64,000 nucleotides of DNA from Druceiella hillmani (Eukaryota > Arthropoda > Insecta > Lepidoptera > Hepialidae), in the NCBI GenBank assembly GCA_039881145.1, contig JAYKKI010000032.1, forward strand, positions 10,169,001-10,233,000. Direction: 5' to 3'. Below are positions 12,176 through 25,295 of the stretch, one piece after another. The position numbers and the translations under genes were made by a program. The number at the start of each line of letters is the position of its first letter. Positions within the stretch are counted from its first letter, which is position 1. Below the pieces are notes generated by a model. The model saw only the letters and a program-made list of their open reading frames with translations. It did not search any database and was not told the origin of the DNA.

Positions 12176-15100
12176 TATCATTAATATGCTTAAACAAGGT
12201 TTTTAAAGAATTCTCCTTATTCAGGTTTTCAGGCATCTTTAATAATTTGCGTCTCTATTTTCCACACCTATATCGGCATATTTGCAATCATAAATTATTT
12301 TGTATTTATATGCAACAGATTAGAAAGAATTAGTCATTGTTTTTGGTTAATGCATTTTGTAATATCACGCTGGATGTGTTCTGTATAATTATGTGAAATA
12401 TGTACACGTATCTAATATTCTAAATTAGGTCTATAAATGTGGATTGTTTTGAAATGATATTGCATTAAATTTAATTTTTTAGTCCAAGGACTTCTATATT
12501 TAAGGACATTGTTACGCGCTGTGAACAAAATTTATACTGGACCATGAATTTTTGTAAAGCTAAAAAGTTGTTATTCTTAAAACAACCATTTTCAAATCCT
12601 TACTTATGTCATAATCAAAATTAGTGTATACACACTAGCAATAATAGTGTTTACGGTATCAACATTGCTTTTGGTTCAAATGTATAATAATCAATAAAAA
12701 ATTCTTGAAACAAAATAAAAATAAATTAAAAAAAAATATTTCATGGATAATGTTTTTCCAACTCTTAATTTTTTTTATTCCTTTCAAAATGAAAGTTTTC
12801 CTTGAGTCTAAATAACTCAACGGCGGTTAAAATCTCGCCGTCATTATAATTTTTTAACGGATGTCTTCTGTCAAATTTTTTAATAAATAATGGTCATCGT
12901 CGGCTATGTATAACAAATATGATGAGCTTAAGCTTAAGCGAAAGCTAGGAGTAAAAACGATCCACTTTTCACACTATCTTTTGTACAGATCGGTGTGACC
13001 TGTCCACCTGTCCAGATTGTTCCGTTAAAACAACATACTAGATATTAACATTACATTTTTTTATTTTCTCTGATGGCTTAGCGCATTTTATAAAAAAACA
13101 TTGTGCAATATAAATCTACAATTGAATTAATAAACAATCCATGCAAAAATTACATCGGAATAGAAAAGAAAAAAACACTTTCTGCTGAAATAAATGACCT
13201 AGAAAATCACAAAATCTTTTTACAATGAAAAACTGGGAAAATACTTATTCGTTGGTTTCTTTATCGTTTAGTCTATGTTTAGTAAATGGAAATTATAAAC
13301 CTAAGTTGCCATCTCATTCCTATATAACATTTCCTGCTGAACCTGGCACCAGTATACTGGTGATGGATTTATAAGCATAAGAATATTTATTTAAACTTTA
13401 TTTGCATTTCAAATCAGTAACTACGGTTCTAAATTTGCATTTGCAGATAAATATAGGTTCACCACATTAATACAATGGGTAATTTGAAAGATAGGGTAAA
13501 TAACTAAGTGAATGTGTTCAAGGCAGATAAATAAAACAGTGTGACCATAGTAATTAGATAAATTTTATATAATAAAGTATTAACATAATTGTGAGACCAC
13601 TTTCGATGATCTTACAATTATATGAATATATTATGTATGTGTTTTTATAGACTGACTCTTAAATTCTAGTCATTTATATATTTATATATTTAACTTAGAA
13701 TTATAACTCAGTCATCACATTGCAGCTACTAATAAAGCGAGTTTTTCGTTGGATGAAAAGTAATCGAAAATTTCTTTATCCCGGGTATTCAATTACCTCT
13801 ACAAATATATTTTCTTGAACGGTATAACTTTGAAAATGAATGAGGCTTGTGGATTCATCACAGCGACTAAAAAACAGAAATCTTTTGACGTCATACATAA
13901 TTATACAAAATTTATAACGGACGGAATTTGAAGCGATGTAATGTGTTTACTTACAAATATAAAAATCAATATCTACTATTTCAGTGTGATACATTCACCT
14001 TTGATATGCTTTGTATTTGCATGCATTTTTTTTAAATAACCAGAAATGTTCATTTTTTACATTTAAAAAATTAAAAAATCTTTAACAATCCACTTGAAAT
14101 CCAATGTTATATTATGTGGAAAAACCTATGATTTTATTTATTTGTATCTCATTACTGATTTCAAATTAGTTATGGAGAAAAACATATAGAAGTTATAAAC
14201 CTTCCTAATAAAAAAGTCTTGTGATTGTTATTAAAAAAACAACTCAAGTCCAAATTTAAGTTTTAATTTTATTTCTATAATGTTAAACTAGGATAAAGCT
14301 TTTTTCCCCATCACACAATTTCAGGATAAATAATATGAAATTCTGACGGATACCTTTCCCCCGCTATGGACGGACAATTATTAGACACAACGACTCCAAA
14401 TATTTTTCACAGTTTCCTCACGGACAGGAAAACATGTTACTATTAGAGAGCAAAATTCTATGTATCATGGACGTACCATTGAATGATTAAATTAGTTACA
14501 TCCTAAAACGCAACAAATGTTACATAAAATTTCCCTTTCCCTTATTAAATTTCTCATATAAGGTTACCGTAATACCCAAGAATTCCAAGACTGCAGATTC
14601 TCTACTTATTATTTGTTATGATATGAATTATAAACAACTAAAATGCGATAAAATTTAGCCCATACTGAAATTACTTTAAGTAACTCATAGTAACTCAAGG
14701 TAGTGGGAGATAGTCACTTCATAATCAAGCTATTTTCTTGTGGACTACCGCCAAGGTTTATGAAAAACATAAACTTAATATTTATTTTCACAAACCTTGG
14801 CCTGCCTCCGAGTTGTGTGAAATTAAATATTGAGGTTCAAAATATTTTCAGGTTTCTTAATGTTTTTGTCTTTGACACAATTTTTGGTATATATTTAAAA
14901 TAGATAAACTTAGTGCTTTACGTTAAAATAAATCATGTAAACATCTGTAATATCTTTCACTATGTAATTGCAAATAAAATGCATGCATGCATATCATCCT
15001 ATGTAATTCTTGACCTCCCGTCAAAAGATTTTTTATTACCGAAATATTGATATTATAATTCGCATAAACTTCAAAAAATTAAATTAATTTTCTAGTAACT

Positions 15101-15250
15101 AAATAAATAATAAGCTTTTAGCTTTATCATTAGGCAACTAGTAAAATTGTCGCAGCCGATCAGATATTGATATTCCTCGTATTCAGAATACTGCAACGAT
15201 TTTAAAATAGTACTTTAAATTAACTTAAATGCAACTTTAAATTACCTTAA
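12173..15250. other. AT-rich sequence without recognised genes
   Basis: Only chance open frames are seen. An inverted pair CCAAGGTTT / AAACCTTGG lies at 14751-14759 and 14792-14800. No repeat family was recognised. Confidence 0.45.
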
Positions 15251-15254
15251 TAGT

Positions 15255-15987
15255 TTAAAAGTTATGTATAAAACTGAAAAGCTTGACGTGTCGTAAATTT
15301 TGTGCGATCTTCCATTTGCAGAAAGCAAGCAGCAGTTATGAAACTGTATAATTTTCTACTCTCCATAATTTAAAAAAACACTATATGATTTTAATGGTTT
15401 ATATTATTATACAAATTTAAATTTTTTCAATCTTATCTATCTTTGTTTTCCTTTATATTCGACGTTTTCAATTCCTGATAAATATTTGTTTAGCTACATA
15501 CAAGATTATGATCTAATACGAACTGTAGATAAAATATTATTAAAATAGGTTTGACGTCATATTATGAATAAAGTAAACGTAGGTAAAACGAAAAATATTC
15601 ACAATATAATATTCAGAAAGATAAAGAAATATTTCAAGCGTAGTGAAAAATTCTCATATATTAACAAATATGAAGATATTCGTATCGTTTTCTTAATGTT
15701 ATAATAGGTCAAATAAAGGAAAACATTCTTCATGGTTCCCATTATGGGGGATACCCGTAAAATTCCTAAATTTTCTTTCAACAAAATGAGAACTATTCTT
15801 ATTTGACTTAGATTTTTCGCAATAAAAATAAATTCGATTAAAAGATCACGGAATCATTGAATTGTCAAAGAAATATTAACGATCCGTCCATCGTTTCTCT
15901 ACTAGTAAACAAATGCAATGGTAAGAGAATTACACGAGTTAACGTCGATATTTGTGATATTAACAAACAATAATTTGCAATATTATC

Positions 15988-16037
<50 letters not shown>

Positions 16038-17090
16038 ATATATATATATATATACATATATAAAATTATTATTACATAAGTGTTATCAATTCTAATTTCC
16101 ATATGATAGTGTGTCACTAGTATAATAATGAACGCAAATTGTAATTATTGGTTTTCACTGATTGCATCGAATATTATAGCTTACATTGATTTATGTGATA
16201 TATGTTTACCATGTTTATTTTGAAAATAATTTAAAAATAATTAACTTTTGAATAACATAATTGTTCAATAGAAGCGTATGAAGTTTGAAGCTGGTTTAAA
16301 AGCTTAATGTGTATTATTTTTTCTCTATCATCCATTTACGGTAAGTGAGCAGCAATTATGAAACTTTATAATTCTGTATTATCAATGCTACCACATATTT
16401 AAATATTCTTCATCCTTCTCTATCCATATTCTGTTAAAGTAAATGTTGGTCAAATGAAAAAATATTCATAACAAATATTAAGGGGGACGATGAAAAATTT
16501 GAAATGTGGTAGAAAATTACCACAAAAAAAAAATTCCAAATAACCGTATAATTTTCTTAATGTTATTGTAAAAAGTCAAATAAATGAAACCATTTTTAAT
16601 GGTTTCCATTATGAGTAATTGGTACGGGAAGATGGAAATAGCAAAATTCCTAAAGTTTTCTCACACCATAATGGGATTTATTGTTAATCGATACAGATTT
16701 ATCACAGCAACAGCAACTTAGATTAAAATTTCATGGAATCTTCGAATTGTCAAAAGAAATAGTTACGATCCCTCTAATTAGTGATATCGAGTTACATAAA
16801 CAAATACAATTTTAAGGGACTCGCCCGAGTTAACGTTGATTTACTTAATGTAATCAGTCAATAATTTGTAATAATATAAATATATAATTTAAATTTTTAA
16901 ATATTTATCAATTCTCAATTCTCATTTGTCTGTGTAATTGAGAGTAGCATAGATATACAAATTGCAATTATTTCTTTCCATAGACTCAACTAAATATCAC
17001 AGCTTACATTGATTTGTATAATATATATTTACTATGTTTATTAGAAATTAATTAGAAAAAAGAAAGAAAAAAATAACATTTTAGAATTTC
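15255..17090. repeat. Old direct tandem duplication, units about 0.8-1 kb
   Basis: 15278-16250 and 16298-17080 share ordered landmarks: AAAAGCTT, AGCAAGCAGCAGTTATGAAACT (second copy AGTGAGCAGCAATTATGAAACT), TTTTCTTAATGTTAT, CATTATG, GAATTGTCAAA, CGAGTTAACG, AATAATTTG, and ATAGCTTACATTGATTT before ACCATGTTTATT. The copies differ greatly between landmarks, so the duplication is ancient. A TA microsatellite grew only in the first copy (15991-16062). Neither copy has a shared reading frame. Confidence 0.75.
15991..16062. repeat. (TA)n microsatellite with TATG interruptions
   Basis: About 70 bp of TA with a TATGTATGTATG patch, inside the first unit of the tandem duplication. The matching site in the second unit (near 16880) has only a short TATAAATATATAAT. 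Confidence 0.95.
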
Positions 17091-17551
17091 TACATTTGAT
17101 TTATTTTACAGCGTTAAGTGAAACAATTTATTTTATCCACTTACTTTCGAAGATCTATCTTTATTATTCAAATCATTACAGTGATGTTGTTATTCATGTA
17201 CATCACAAAATAAAATTGATTACATGCAATTTTATTTTGTTAGATATATGGATAAAATACATGATAAAAAATATGATGACATTATCGTAACTTAGACAAA
17301 TGCACAATTGTTATCAATCTTATCATATATCACCATATAGACGGAAGTGTGGTTTTTTATCGCATTGCAGAGAAGAAATAGTCCTTTTGTACAACTTGAA
17401 AAATATTGTATATAATTAAATAGTATCTCAGCAAAGGCACGGACTTTGTAAGTCGTTTTGTTCAAAATTACACCATGGTAGTAATATAAAGTTCTCCGCG
17501 AAAATAGTTGCTATTCCGAGTTTCCTGCCAAAATTAAATTTTTGATAAATA
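17091..17551. other. AT-rich sequence without recognised features
   Basis: Nothing recognised. CAATTGTTATCAATCTTATC near 17305 weakly recalls part of the preceding duplication. Confidence 0.4.
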
Positions 17552-17569
17552 AATATATGTATATAAGTG

Positions 17570-17617
<48 letters not shown>
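17552..17617. repeat. (TA)n microsatellite
   Basis: About 65 bp of TA with AAGTG and AAATA interruptions at the left end. Confidence 0.9.
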
Positions 17618-17619
<2 letters not shown>

Positions 17620-19555
17620 CGCAAACACCTTTATATATTTCATATATACATATATCAGCCAAATTTGAGTAACCCTAAACGTAAAGGTTCTAGAAAAATA
17701 AGGCTCCAGAAAGATATTTTAAAATTAACTTTTATCGTGACATCGGTAATAAATAAGAATACATTTTGAGCTTCAACCCCTCATGTCTCCAAGATAACTG
17801 ACCACACCCACGACACAAAAGGTATTTTTGGAAATAATTTTAATCAAAAATGATTTCAGCTTGACTAATGAAAGAAAAAATGTTGGTAGCTAATAAATTT
17901 GTCATACTATTGCAGAATTTTTTAGCTGTTTTACTAGTTAAAAAAGTATAAAAAGCACTGATACTTTTTTATAGCTCCTGCAGAGGTACAGTTACAGAAA
18001 AGATATATAATGTGGATTATTATGTCTTATATTAAAGAAAAGTTTCTTAAATATGAATTGATGCAACACTTCTAAAAAATATAAAGTTTCAATGTGACTG
18101 CAGTTTCTTACCTAATATATCACAACTATTTTACATATACTCGTATAATTGCTAATATATGAATAAGTAATGAGCTTGTAATCTACATAAATATAGTAAA
18201 TACTCTGATTTACAATAATAGCTTTAAAATGCTGGTAAAAGTAATAAGTATTAGCTAAGTATTATTATTTCATAGTTATAAAATTATAGCTCTTCATTTG
18301 AGATATTCTTGCCTGTATTAGTTGTGTTCTGTAGCGTAGAGGTGAAAAATATGGTCAATTATTTCAACGGCGCTTCAAGGTCAGAAGCTGGAAATATATA
18401 AACTGTAATCTTATCTATCAATCTCATCACACAAGCTATTTCCTTTGGGGTGGCTAGCTCTCCCTTATGCTGATAGACCATTTAATTTTAATATAAGAAA
18501 AGCGTTAATACATACCAAAATCAGTAAGTAAATTTTGTTTTTGGAGAAGTATTATAAATATATTAACATTTAAAGCTCATTTTACTTAGAAATATATTTG
18601 AAAATTTAATCTATTTTACACTTAATTACAATTCTAATCTAATCTAATAAAACAAAAAGAAGTATTTTATTGCAAAACAATAAAAAGGAAAAAAACTTCT
18701 TAATTTTAAATATTTGAAGATTATAATTTTGACGTCGAACTATTCTTAAGGTAAAGAAATAGAATTTTATATTCTACAATTGATTCCACACCAAAATGCT
18801 CACTCCTTACTTGGGTTTTTTAAATTTATAATACATCTCGTCTCGAAGAGAACATGAAGTGGAATGCCTTGAAAAGCCATTATATATAAAAGCCAACATC
18901 ACAGCTTTGGACAAGATGGATTAGATGAATAATTGTGGAAGTAATATCTCAGTGGTAACTTGAAATGTTTCCGTGTCTCAAAGTGATACGAATCGTTAAT
19001 TAAGCCTTAGAAACAAATCAATACAGGACGGAGCTTTCATTTGAATGGAGCTTTAATCTGTTTGTAATTTAGCTTGTGGGCGGTATAAACATAATATGTC
19101 AAAACTCTTTTACAACAACAGTAACATTCGTTTCTGGATAGTAGAGCCATATAAGTAAAGATAATAATAATCTTTCATATAATCAACCTGTTGAAAACTT
19201 ACCGTACAAAATCTCAACCCAAAGCTATTAATGTTTTCGGTTATTACAAATGAACTTTCAGCTAACAAGTCAACACAAACCAGGTTAAGCGTTACAATAA
19301 CACAAATTTACTTACATTTTTTTTCTTTTAACGCTTCGAGTCTCATATAAATTTTTAACTCTTAAAAACGAAATAAAAATAGAATAATAGTTTTGCAGTT
19401 AGACCTCTTTTCACATTTTCAGTAAAAATACTAAAACTTTTCTATCGCATAAGTTATTCATTACTAAATAAGCCAGTTTTCTTGTACAATACCTAGATAA
19501 ATATACATTCTAAATATATTCACTAATCTTAAGTCGCGTATTTCACTAATTATGA
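17618..19555. other. AT-rich sequence; possible core-promoter-like spot near 18880
   Basis: No gene was recognised. A good TATA match (TATATATAAAAG, about 18881-18892) is followed by no useful reading frame, so no promoter is called. 18840-19090 is somewhat less AT-rich than its surroundings. Confidence 0.4.
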
Positions 19556-19790
19556 CGCGTAACACGCTCTCTCCAGATGTTGCCTAGAACACCCGACCTA
19601 ACAGCACAAATGGCGAGCTGTTCTCATCTGTCGTCATCCATCATGCGACCCCAATATAAGCCACATGCACTCCCGTGCCGTTGCTGACATTATTGGTTGA
19701 GTCGCTTGTGCTGAATACAGATTGATTGAAATGCAACTCAGTAATAGCAGCGATGTTATTGGTTATCTGTAGTATTATTTACGTATTTAA
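19556..19790. promoter_or_regulatory. GC-richer island with E-boxes and CCAAT motifs
   Basis: This block stands out from its AT-rich surroundings. It contains E-box cores (CAGATG, CATCTG, CACATG), a CCAATATAAG combination near 19651, and two ATTGG (reverse CCAAT) motifs near 19692 and 19759. No open frame crosses it and no clear splice signals flank it. A regulatory role is inferred only from composition and motif density, and short motifs occur by chance. It could also be a degraded exon or repeat. Confidence 0.3.
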
Positions 19791-22018
19791 TATCAGAAAC
19801 TATTTACAAAGTTACCCATCAATTTCAAATTTTCATCTTTTGGGTTTTGCTTTACTTACATTTTACTAGATTCTTACAGTTGACCATTATGTTATCTTTC
19901 AGGAACTATAATTGTTCGTAGATCATGAACAAAATTTTTAATGAATAGAAATATTTTCCAGAAAGGGAAAATGCAAAATGGGCCGTAAGAAAGGAATAAA
20001 TATGAAAATTGACAAATGCGGGGTGAACTTGCTTAAATTATGTATTTCATGCATTTACGATAATCTTAAGTAAGTCTCTAAATTTATGTTACAATCTGTC
20101 AATTATTTCGCAACGCCTTGTAAAAACCTAATACATGATACACAATTGAAACATTTGCATTTAAGCAAATAATTAATCACTTTTAGATATATGATTTCTC
20201 ATCAGAAGCGTCAACAAAAATATGAAAAAAATCTTCGGAAACGCTAAAAAAATTCGAATTATAGAATGATTTTTCAATAATCCCATTGCAAATATTCTGC
20301 CATGATAAGTAGAACTTCTCTTTCTTCTGCGATTTTCAAAATTAAACTTATCCAGAAATGTTGTATCGAATGACACATATTTTCGATGTAAAGGAAATAT
20401 TCGTATCACACGTTATATTTTTTGACACATTTACATAAAGAGACAGTTTTGGATTCATAATTTACTTAAAAAAATATAACATTTTAATTGAGATTAGCAA
20501 CACTTAATAAAGCAATTAAAGAAAATTTCTTCTTAACAAAACTTAATTATATATTTCACATTATTATCATTCTTAACTTGACTGTTTGAATATTATTGTA
20601 CTAATAAAATTAATTAAACAGGATCTAAATTTTTCATACGACTTAAGTTCTAATACCATCCAATTTCTACTCTGATATTAAAACATTTAAATTCTTAAAT
20701 AATAAAATAATACTCACAGTATTTCTGTCAGCCTCCCACAAAGTAAAGTACAGAAGCGCCATTGCAAACGAATGAAAACTCTTTGCAATACTTACATGTT
20801 TCTCAAGTTTAACTAAACCTTCATTTCGCTTTGACTCACTGAACTGTTTCACGTCGCCGCTGAGATATTACTTCTGCAATTTTTCAACTGTTGTACAGAG
20901 CCATAATGGTAGTACCTTTTATGTAAAACAGCTTTTCATATCAATACACTTTATTGTTGTTATATGTATTTTGCCCGTTTTAACTACGTCTTTCTAGATT
21001 TAGTACTAAACAATTTAAAATTAAAACACAAATTTATTTAACAATGTAACAATTAGTGAAATAGGTGTAAAAATTTCAAGTTATTAAAAAAGTAACCTCA
21101 TTAAAGCTGATTAGATTTAATTCGATATTCATTCATGACTATGAAGTTAAGTAGCAACCTGATTTGAGACCGTGAAAGCAAAGACTAATGTCTTCTAGTT
21201 ATTTGACATCTACGAAGAAACAGACCAAGCCATCAGTTGAAATAAAGACTAAAGGTTAGAGTTTAAATTAAAGTAATATGAATAAAAAGAAGTGCAAACG
21301 TGAGAAATAAAAATGTACACATTAAAATGGTTCTTTTTTTCTTTACTCCCGCGTTTATAACGCAAATGTACATCATTTGTAATTGTCACCAGAGGGATTT
21401 TATCCAGAGAAAAATGCAATATTCGCTAGTTTTTAGTCCTTATACTCTATACAATTTATACTATAAAAAATATGCAAAAAATCGATACTCTCAAGGACCG
21501 ATTCGACTTTGAACATTCATAAATTCGACAAAAATTAAACAGGAATATATAATTTAAAAACTTCAATCTCTATAAAATTCCTCTTATTCTGTAAAATAAA
21601 TATGATATTAATAAAATATATATGATATAAATTTATATGGATTGAGAGGCATTTTAAAAAAAATACCTCTTATTCCATAATCATTTTCAATGCAGAACCA
21701 AAGAAATTTTTATAAAAGTACAAAATCCCTGCCAGTACAAGTAATAAATCCCTATTGGTTCAGAATTGAGCGTGCTGAAACGATCCGTTGGATTTTCGAA
21801 TTATTACCCTTATAACCGTATAATGTGAAGAAAAACCCCATTTTCTTTTGACAGCGTTATAGTAACAAAATTATATATAAAAAAATCGGTTATTTTTAAT
21901 ATTTCTTAACTAAAAAAGTTCTGTGTTGTAACAATATATACGTATAGTAAAGAACATATACTTTTATTTACATTTTTTTTCTCCGCAAAAATCGAATATC
22001 ACCATGATATATTCAAAT
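19791..22018. other. AT-rich sequence without recognised features
   Basis: Only chance open frames. A minus-strand frame at 20667-20852 meets donor-like GTAAGT and GTGAGT words but has no matching upstream open acceptor frame, so it is not called. Confidence 0.45.
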
Positions 22019-22020
22019 AA

Positions 22021-22190
22021 GCAGATACCACCGATGTTGTTCATCATAAGGGCTTTTGTTATGCCCATAATATCTAATAGGGGTTTTAAAAATAATACAA
22101 ATTTTAATAAGCAGATACCATCAATGTTTTTTATTACCAAGAGCTTTTCTTATGCCCATAATATCTAATTGCGGGTTTATAAAAATACAA
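22021..22190. repeat. Two-unit tandem duplication, 90 bp period
   Basis: GCAGATACCACCGATGTTG at 22021 recurs at 22111 as GCAGATACCATCAATGTTT, and both are followed by CTTATGCCCATAATATCTAAT-type sequence. Confidence 0.85.
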
Positions 22191-23801
22191 GTTATAATCC
22201 ACCTAATAACCTATATTGGGTGAAATAAAAATATAACCATTAAATTTCAATAATATACACGCGTTAGTTCCATAAAAAAATCGGCGATCGTTCTGATGAG
22301 AACGCCATTTAAAAAAAAATATCTTAAAATTTGGATTCTTGATCAAGTTTTTTATTTAAGTTGTATTGTTACTTTTCGAGTTTAAATACATCTTTCAAAC
22401 AAATATTAATACCACAACATCATCATTTCCTAATTTTCGTTGCCATCCTTACAAATTTCGTCACACTTACGCACCCCAAGCTTATTTGAGGATTGTCTTC
22501 GAATGCAGTCCACTATATGCGTTGCTTCCTTTGACATGTTTTATTGAATAAACTCATACTTAAAAATACAATGTTGTAGAATTAAATATAACCTATATTT
22601 AAAATTCTACACCCACAATGTTTTTTTCCGTCATTCAAACAGAATTGTTTCGTTCCTACCATTCATATCATTACAAGACGTATTGTGAGATAATAGTAAG
22701 ACTGTAAACGAAATCGGTGATTTTGTAATCAATAGTTTTATGTTTCGTTTCAATATAGATGCATGGAGGTTATTTAAATTTGGCAAAGTACTTGCTTAAA
22801 CTGTAATTTTCCTGAGCAGTAATGACAATATTCTGTTTTCTTTTTAATTGTTTCTATTCGTTACCTGTCGTAAAAGTATTTATTATAAAATTTCTATTTT
22901 CCAAGTCCCAAAAAACCATTTTCAAAATATTTACTCATGGACGAAGCTTGATTTTAAACAATGACAATTTTTGTTAATTGTGCGAACAAAATAATACAAA
23001 AAAAATTTTGCAACCGACCTCATGTTAGTTGACCAGAAATAATATTAGTTAAGGAAGATTGGAACTCGCACTAAGAGGTTTTTATACACTCTTAGGTAAT
23101 GTCTCTATTATACTATTCACAAATACTTTTTTATTATTATGTACTTATCTTGTAAATAATAAAGAATTTACATGAAATACAATAACCAACAAAAGAAACG
23201 TTACATATTAAAACGGTTAAATAATTAAGTAACAGCCGTTTTTCAACAGTTAAAATACTATCTATAAATTACGTGCTCAGATTAATTACGTGCTCAATTC
23301 AGAACTGAAATATCAAAGTGTAAATTAGAAAGGACTATCAGTTTTAATTCAGACATTTAATGTATACCACCAAGTAATGACCCGCTCAAACTAATTCCTT
23401 CTATTTACCAGCGGCTTCACTAGCTACATCCGAATGTTACTTTTTTAAGCTCTGAGCTATCATTCACACTATAAAAAAATCACAGAATGAAAGACTTCCA
23501 AAAACACATTGTCTAATTTAATGGAATCTACGGGACTACATTTTCCCGCCGAAGGTTTATTGTCATTATCTATCAGATGGCAATCAATCATAAGAAAACA
23601 GGAAACATAGAGAGTTTGATTTCTTGTGAAATTTGATTATAAAATATATTTCTCTAAGAAAAATAAGTTTTTAAAACTTATTGATCAACCTTATAGGTTT
23701 AGGCAGAACGAAATTTTTATCGCATTAATGATATTGTTACTAGTGTTGTGATTCGAAACCTAGCTCACTCTTGATTGCATGATTTATTTACACTACCTTA
23801 C
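22191..23801. other. AT-rich sequence without recognised features
   Basis: Nothing recognised beyond chance open frames. Confidence 0.45.
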
Positions 23802-24108
23802 AAAAGTTTCCAAATATTGAATATATTTGACGTTAATTTTGTAGAAATTCATAATTCACAATTAAATTAAACTACGTGATGTAGTATTATTTCTACTTCC
23901 TTTACTGTCTTTACCACGACCTAGGTTTCGTTGTATTACAATATCTTCAGGTGGGATATTAGCAAAAATTCTTGCTAGATTCAAAGATCTTTGCTAATAT
24001 CCCACCTGAAGATGTTGTAATACAACAAAACCTAGGTCGTGGTAAAGTAATTAAAGAAAGTAGAAATAATACTACATCACATAGTTTCATTTAATTGTGA
24101 AAAGTTTC
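23802..24108. mobile_element. PLE-derived foldback element with 9 bp target-site duplication
   Basis: AAAAGTTTC flanks the element exactly at 23802-23810 and 24100-24108, a plausible target-site duplication. Inside, the left end carries the family terminus TTGAATATATTTGACGTTAA. The left arm (about 23858-23975) and right arm (about 23990-24098) are reverse complements apart from scattered changes. Each arm holds the hammerhead segment. On the minus strand of the left arm, CTGAAGA is kept but the pair next to the core is lost (ATTGT instead of GTTGT). On the plus strand of the right arm, GAAA has become AAAA (24027). Both are expected to be inactive. There is no coding sequence. Confidence 0.85.
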
Positions 24109-24689
24109 GAAGTAATTTTTTTTGGAAAATTTGTTTTTTGTTTATATTTTCATCAGTTTCATGTTTAGCTTCCATAGACCGTATACAACATTCTTTGCAC
24201 TCTATCCATTATCAATTTTATTTATATATGAGAATTATAAAGTTGCAAAAAATATATAAAGGGAGGAAAATCTACGCCTGTGCAGTGAAGTGTTGTTTAT
24301 ATTCTCCGTAACAAAATTTACAATAAAGGAAAAATCGCAGACAAATTTAAAAGTTACCGAATAATTATTCGACATACAGGTACAGGATTATAATAAGTCT
24401 ATATGAGTGATGTGATGTTTATTAAATTCAAAATTAAATGAAATTTTAAATGTATCTTATCAGTTCAGAAATATTAAACGTTTGGGAGCTTTAATAGAAA
24501 GTGAATCAAATATAATATAATATTTCTTCTTCAGATATATTAGCATCATTGCAATCCAAAAGCAAATGAATACGGATTTATATAAATTAGGCTTGACACG
24601 AGATAGAGGGAATACAACTTATTGTTTCCCTACTTACTTCTGAATGGTTAATAATGAGCTAACCCTGACATAGTCTTTAGACGCATTAC
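24109..24689. other. AT-rich sequence without recognised features
   Basis: Nothing recognised. Confidence 0.45.
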
Positions 24690-25295
24690 CGTACGATGCA
24701 AACATAATACATCAATCAGGTTCTTGCTAGTTAATATAAACGGAATAATCACACCGATTCAATGCTAGTACGATTGGTCTAACAAACCTCTTTATCTGGA
24801 TTCAGTATTGCACTTTCCCAACGACAGGACCGTCGTTACCTCTGCGAATTATATAAACCATGCAAGATAACACTTAAAATTATCAACACTAAAGAACTCA
24901 TAATGAAGATCAGATCTATTGACTATCCGCCATTTGTTAACTGAAAAGTTTACAAATCTGATAAAGGAAATTTAAAATTAATGGCAAATAAAGTGTTACA
25001 TATGAGAAATACGAATATATTTGTAGAGTAAAGTTTATAAATTAATTTTAATTCTGTTGTAGGTGCGAGTAACCTTTTTAAAGAAAAATTGAAGACGCTA
25101 GGATATTCCATTACTTTTATTTTTTTCCAATACATATTACCTGGTCTTCATAGCCAATGCTGTACAACGCAATCACAATACATCACTACGGGTCGTTACT
25201 AGTTATATAAATGAAAATAGTAAAACTGATCCAATACTAATATGATTAGCCGAACAAGCCTCTCCAAGCGTATCTGTTCTGACCGAAGAAAACAT
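24690..25295. repeat. Degenerate direct duplication, about 465 bp apart
   Basis: 24695-24815 and 25160-25280 share ordered blocks: ACGATGCAAACATAATACATCA against ACGCAATCACAATACATCAC, then CTAGTTAATATAAACGGAATA against CTAGTTATATAAATGAAAATA, then CAATGCTAGTACGATTGGTCTAACAA against CAATACTAATATGATTAGCCGAACAA, then GCCTCT/ACCTCT. The copies are old and carry no frame. Confidence 0.65.

Noticed and set aside
18881..18930. TATA box with ATG downstream
   Set aside because: The frame stops after two codons and the TATA word is expected by chance in such AT-rich DNA.
20667..20852. Possible exon on the minus strand with GTAAGT and GTGAGT donor-like words
   Set aside because: The candidate acceptor upstream gives stops in every frame before the donor, and no conservation evidence is available.
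23745..23800. tRNA-like B box (GGTTTCGAATCAC on the minus strand)
   Set aside because: It has an extra base against the tRNA consensus and no A box or acceptor stem nearby.
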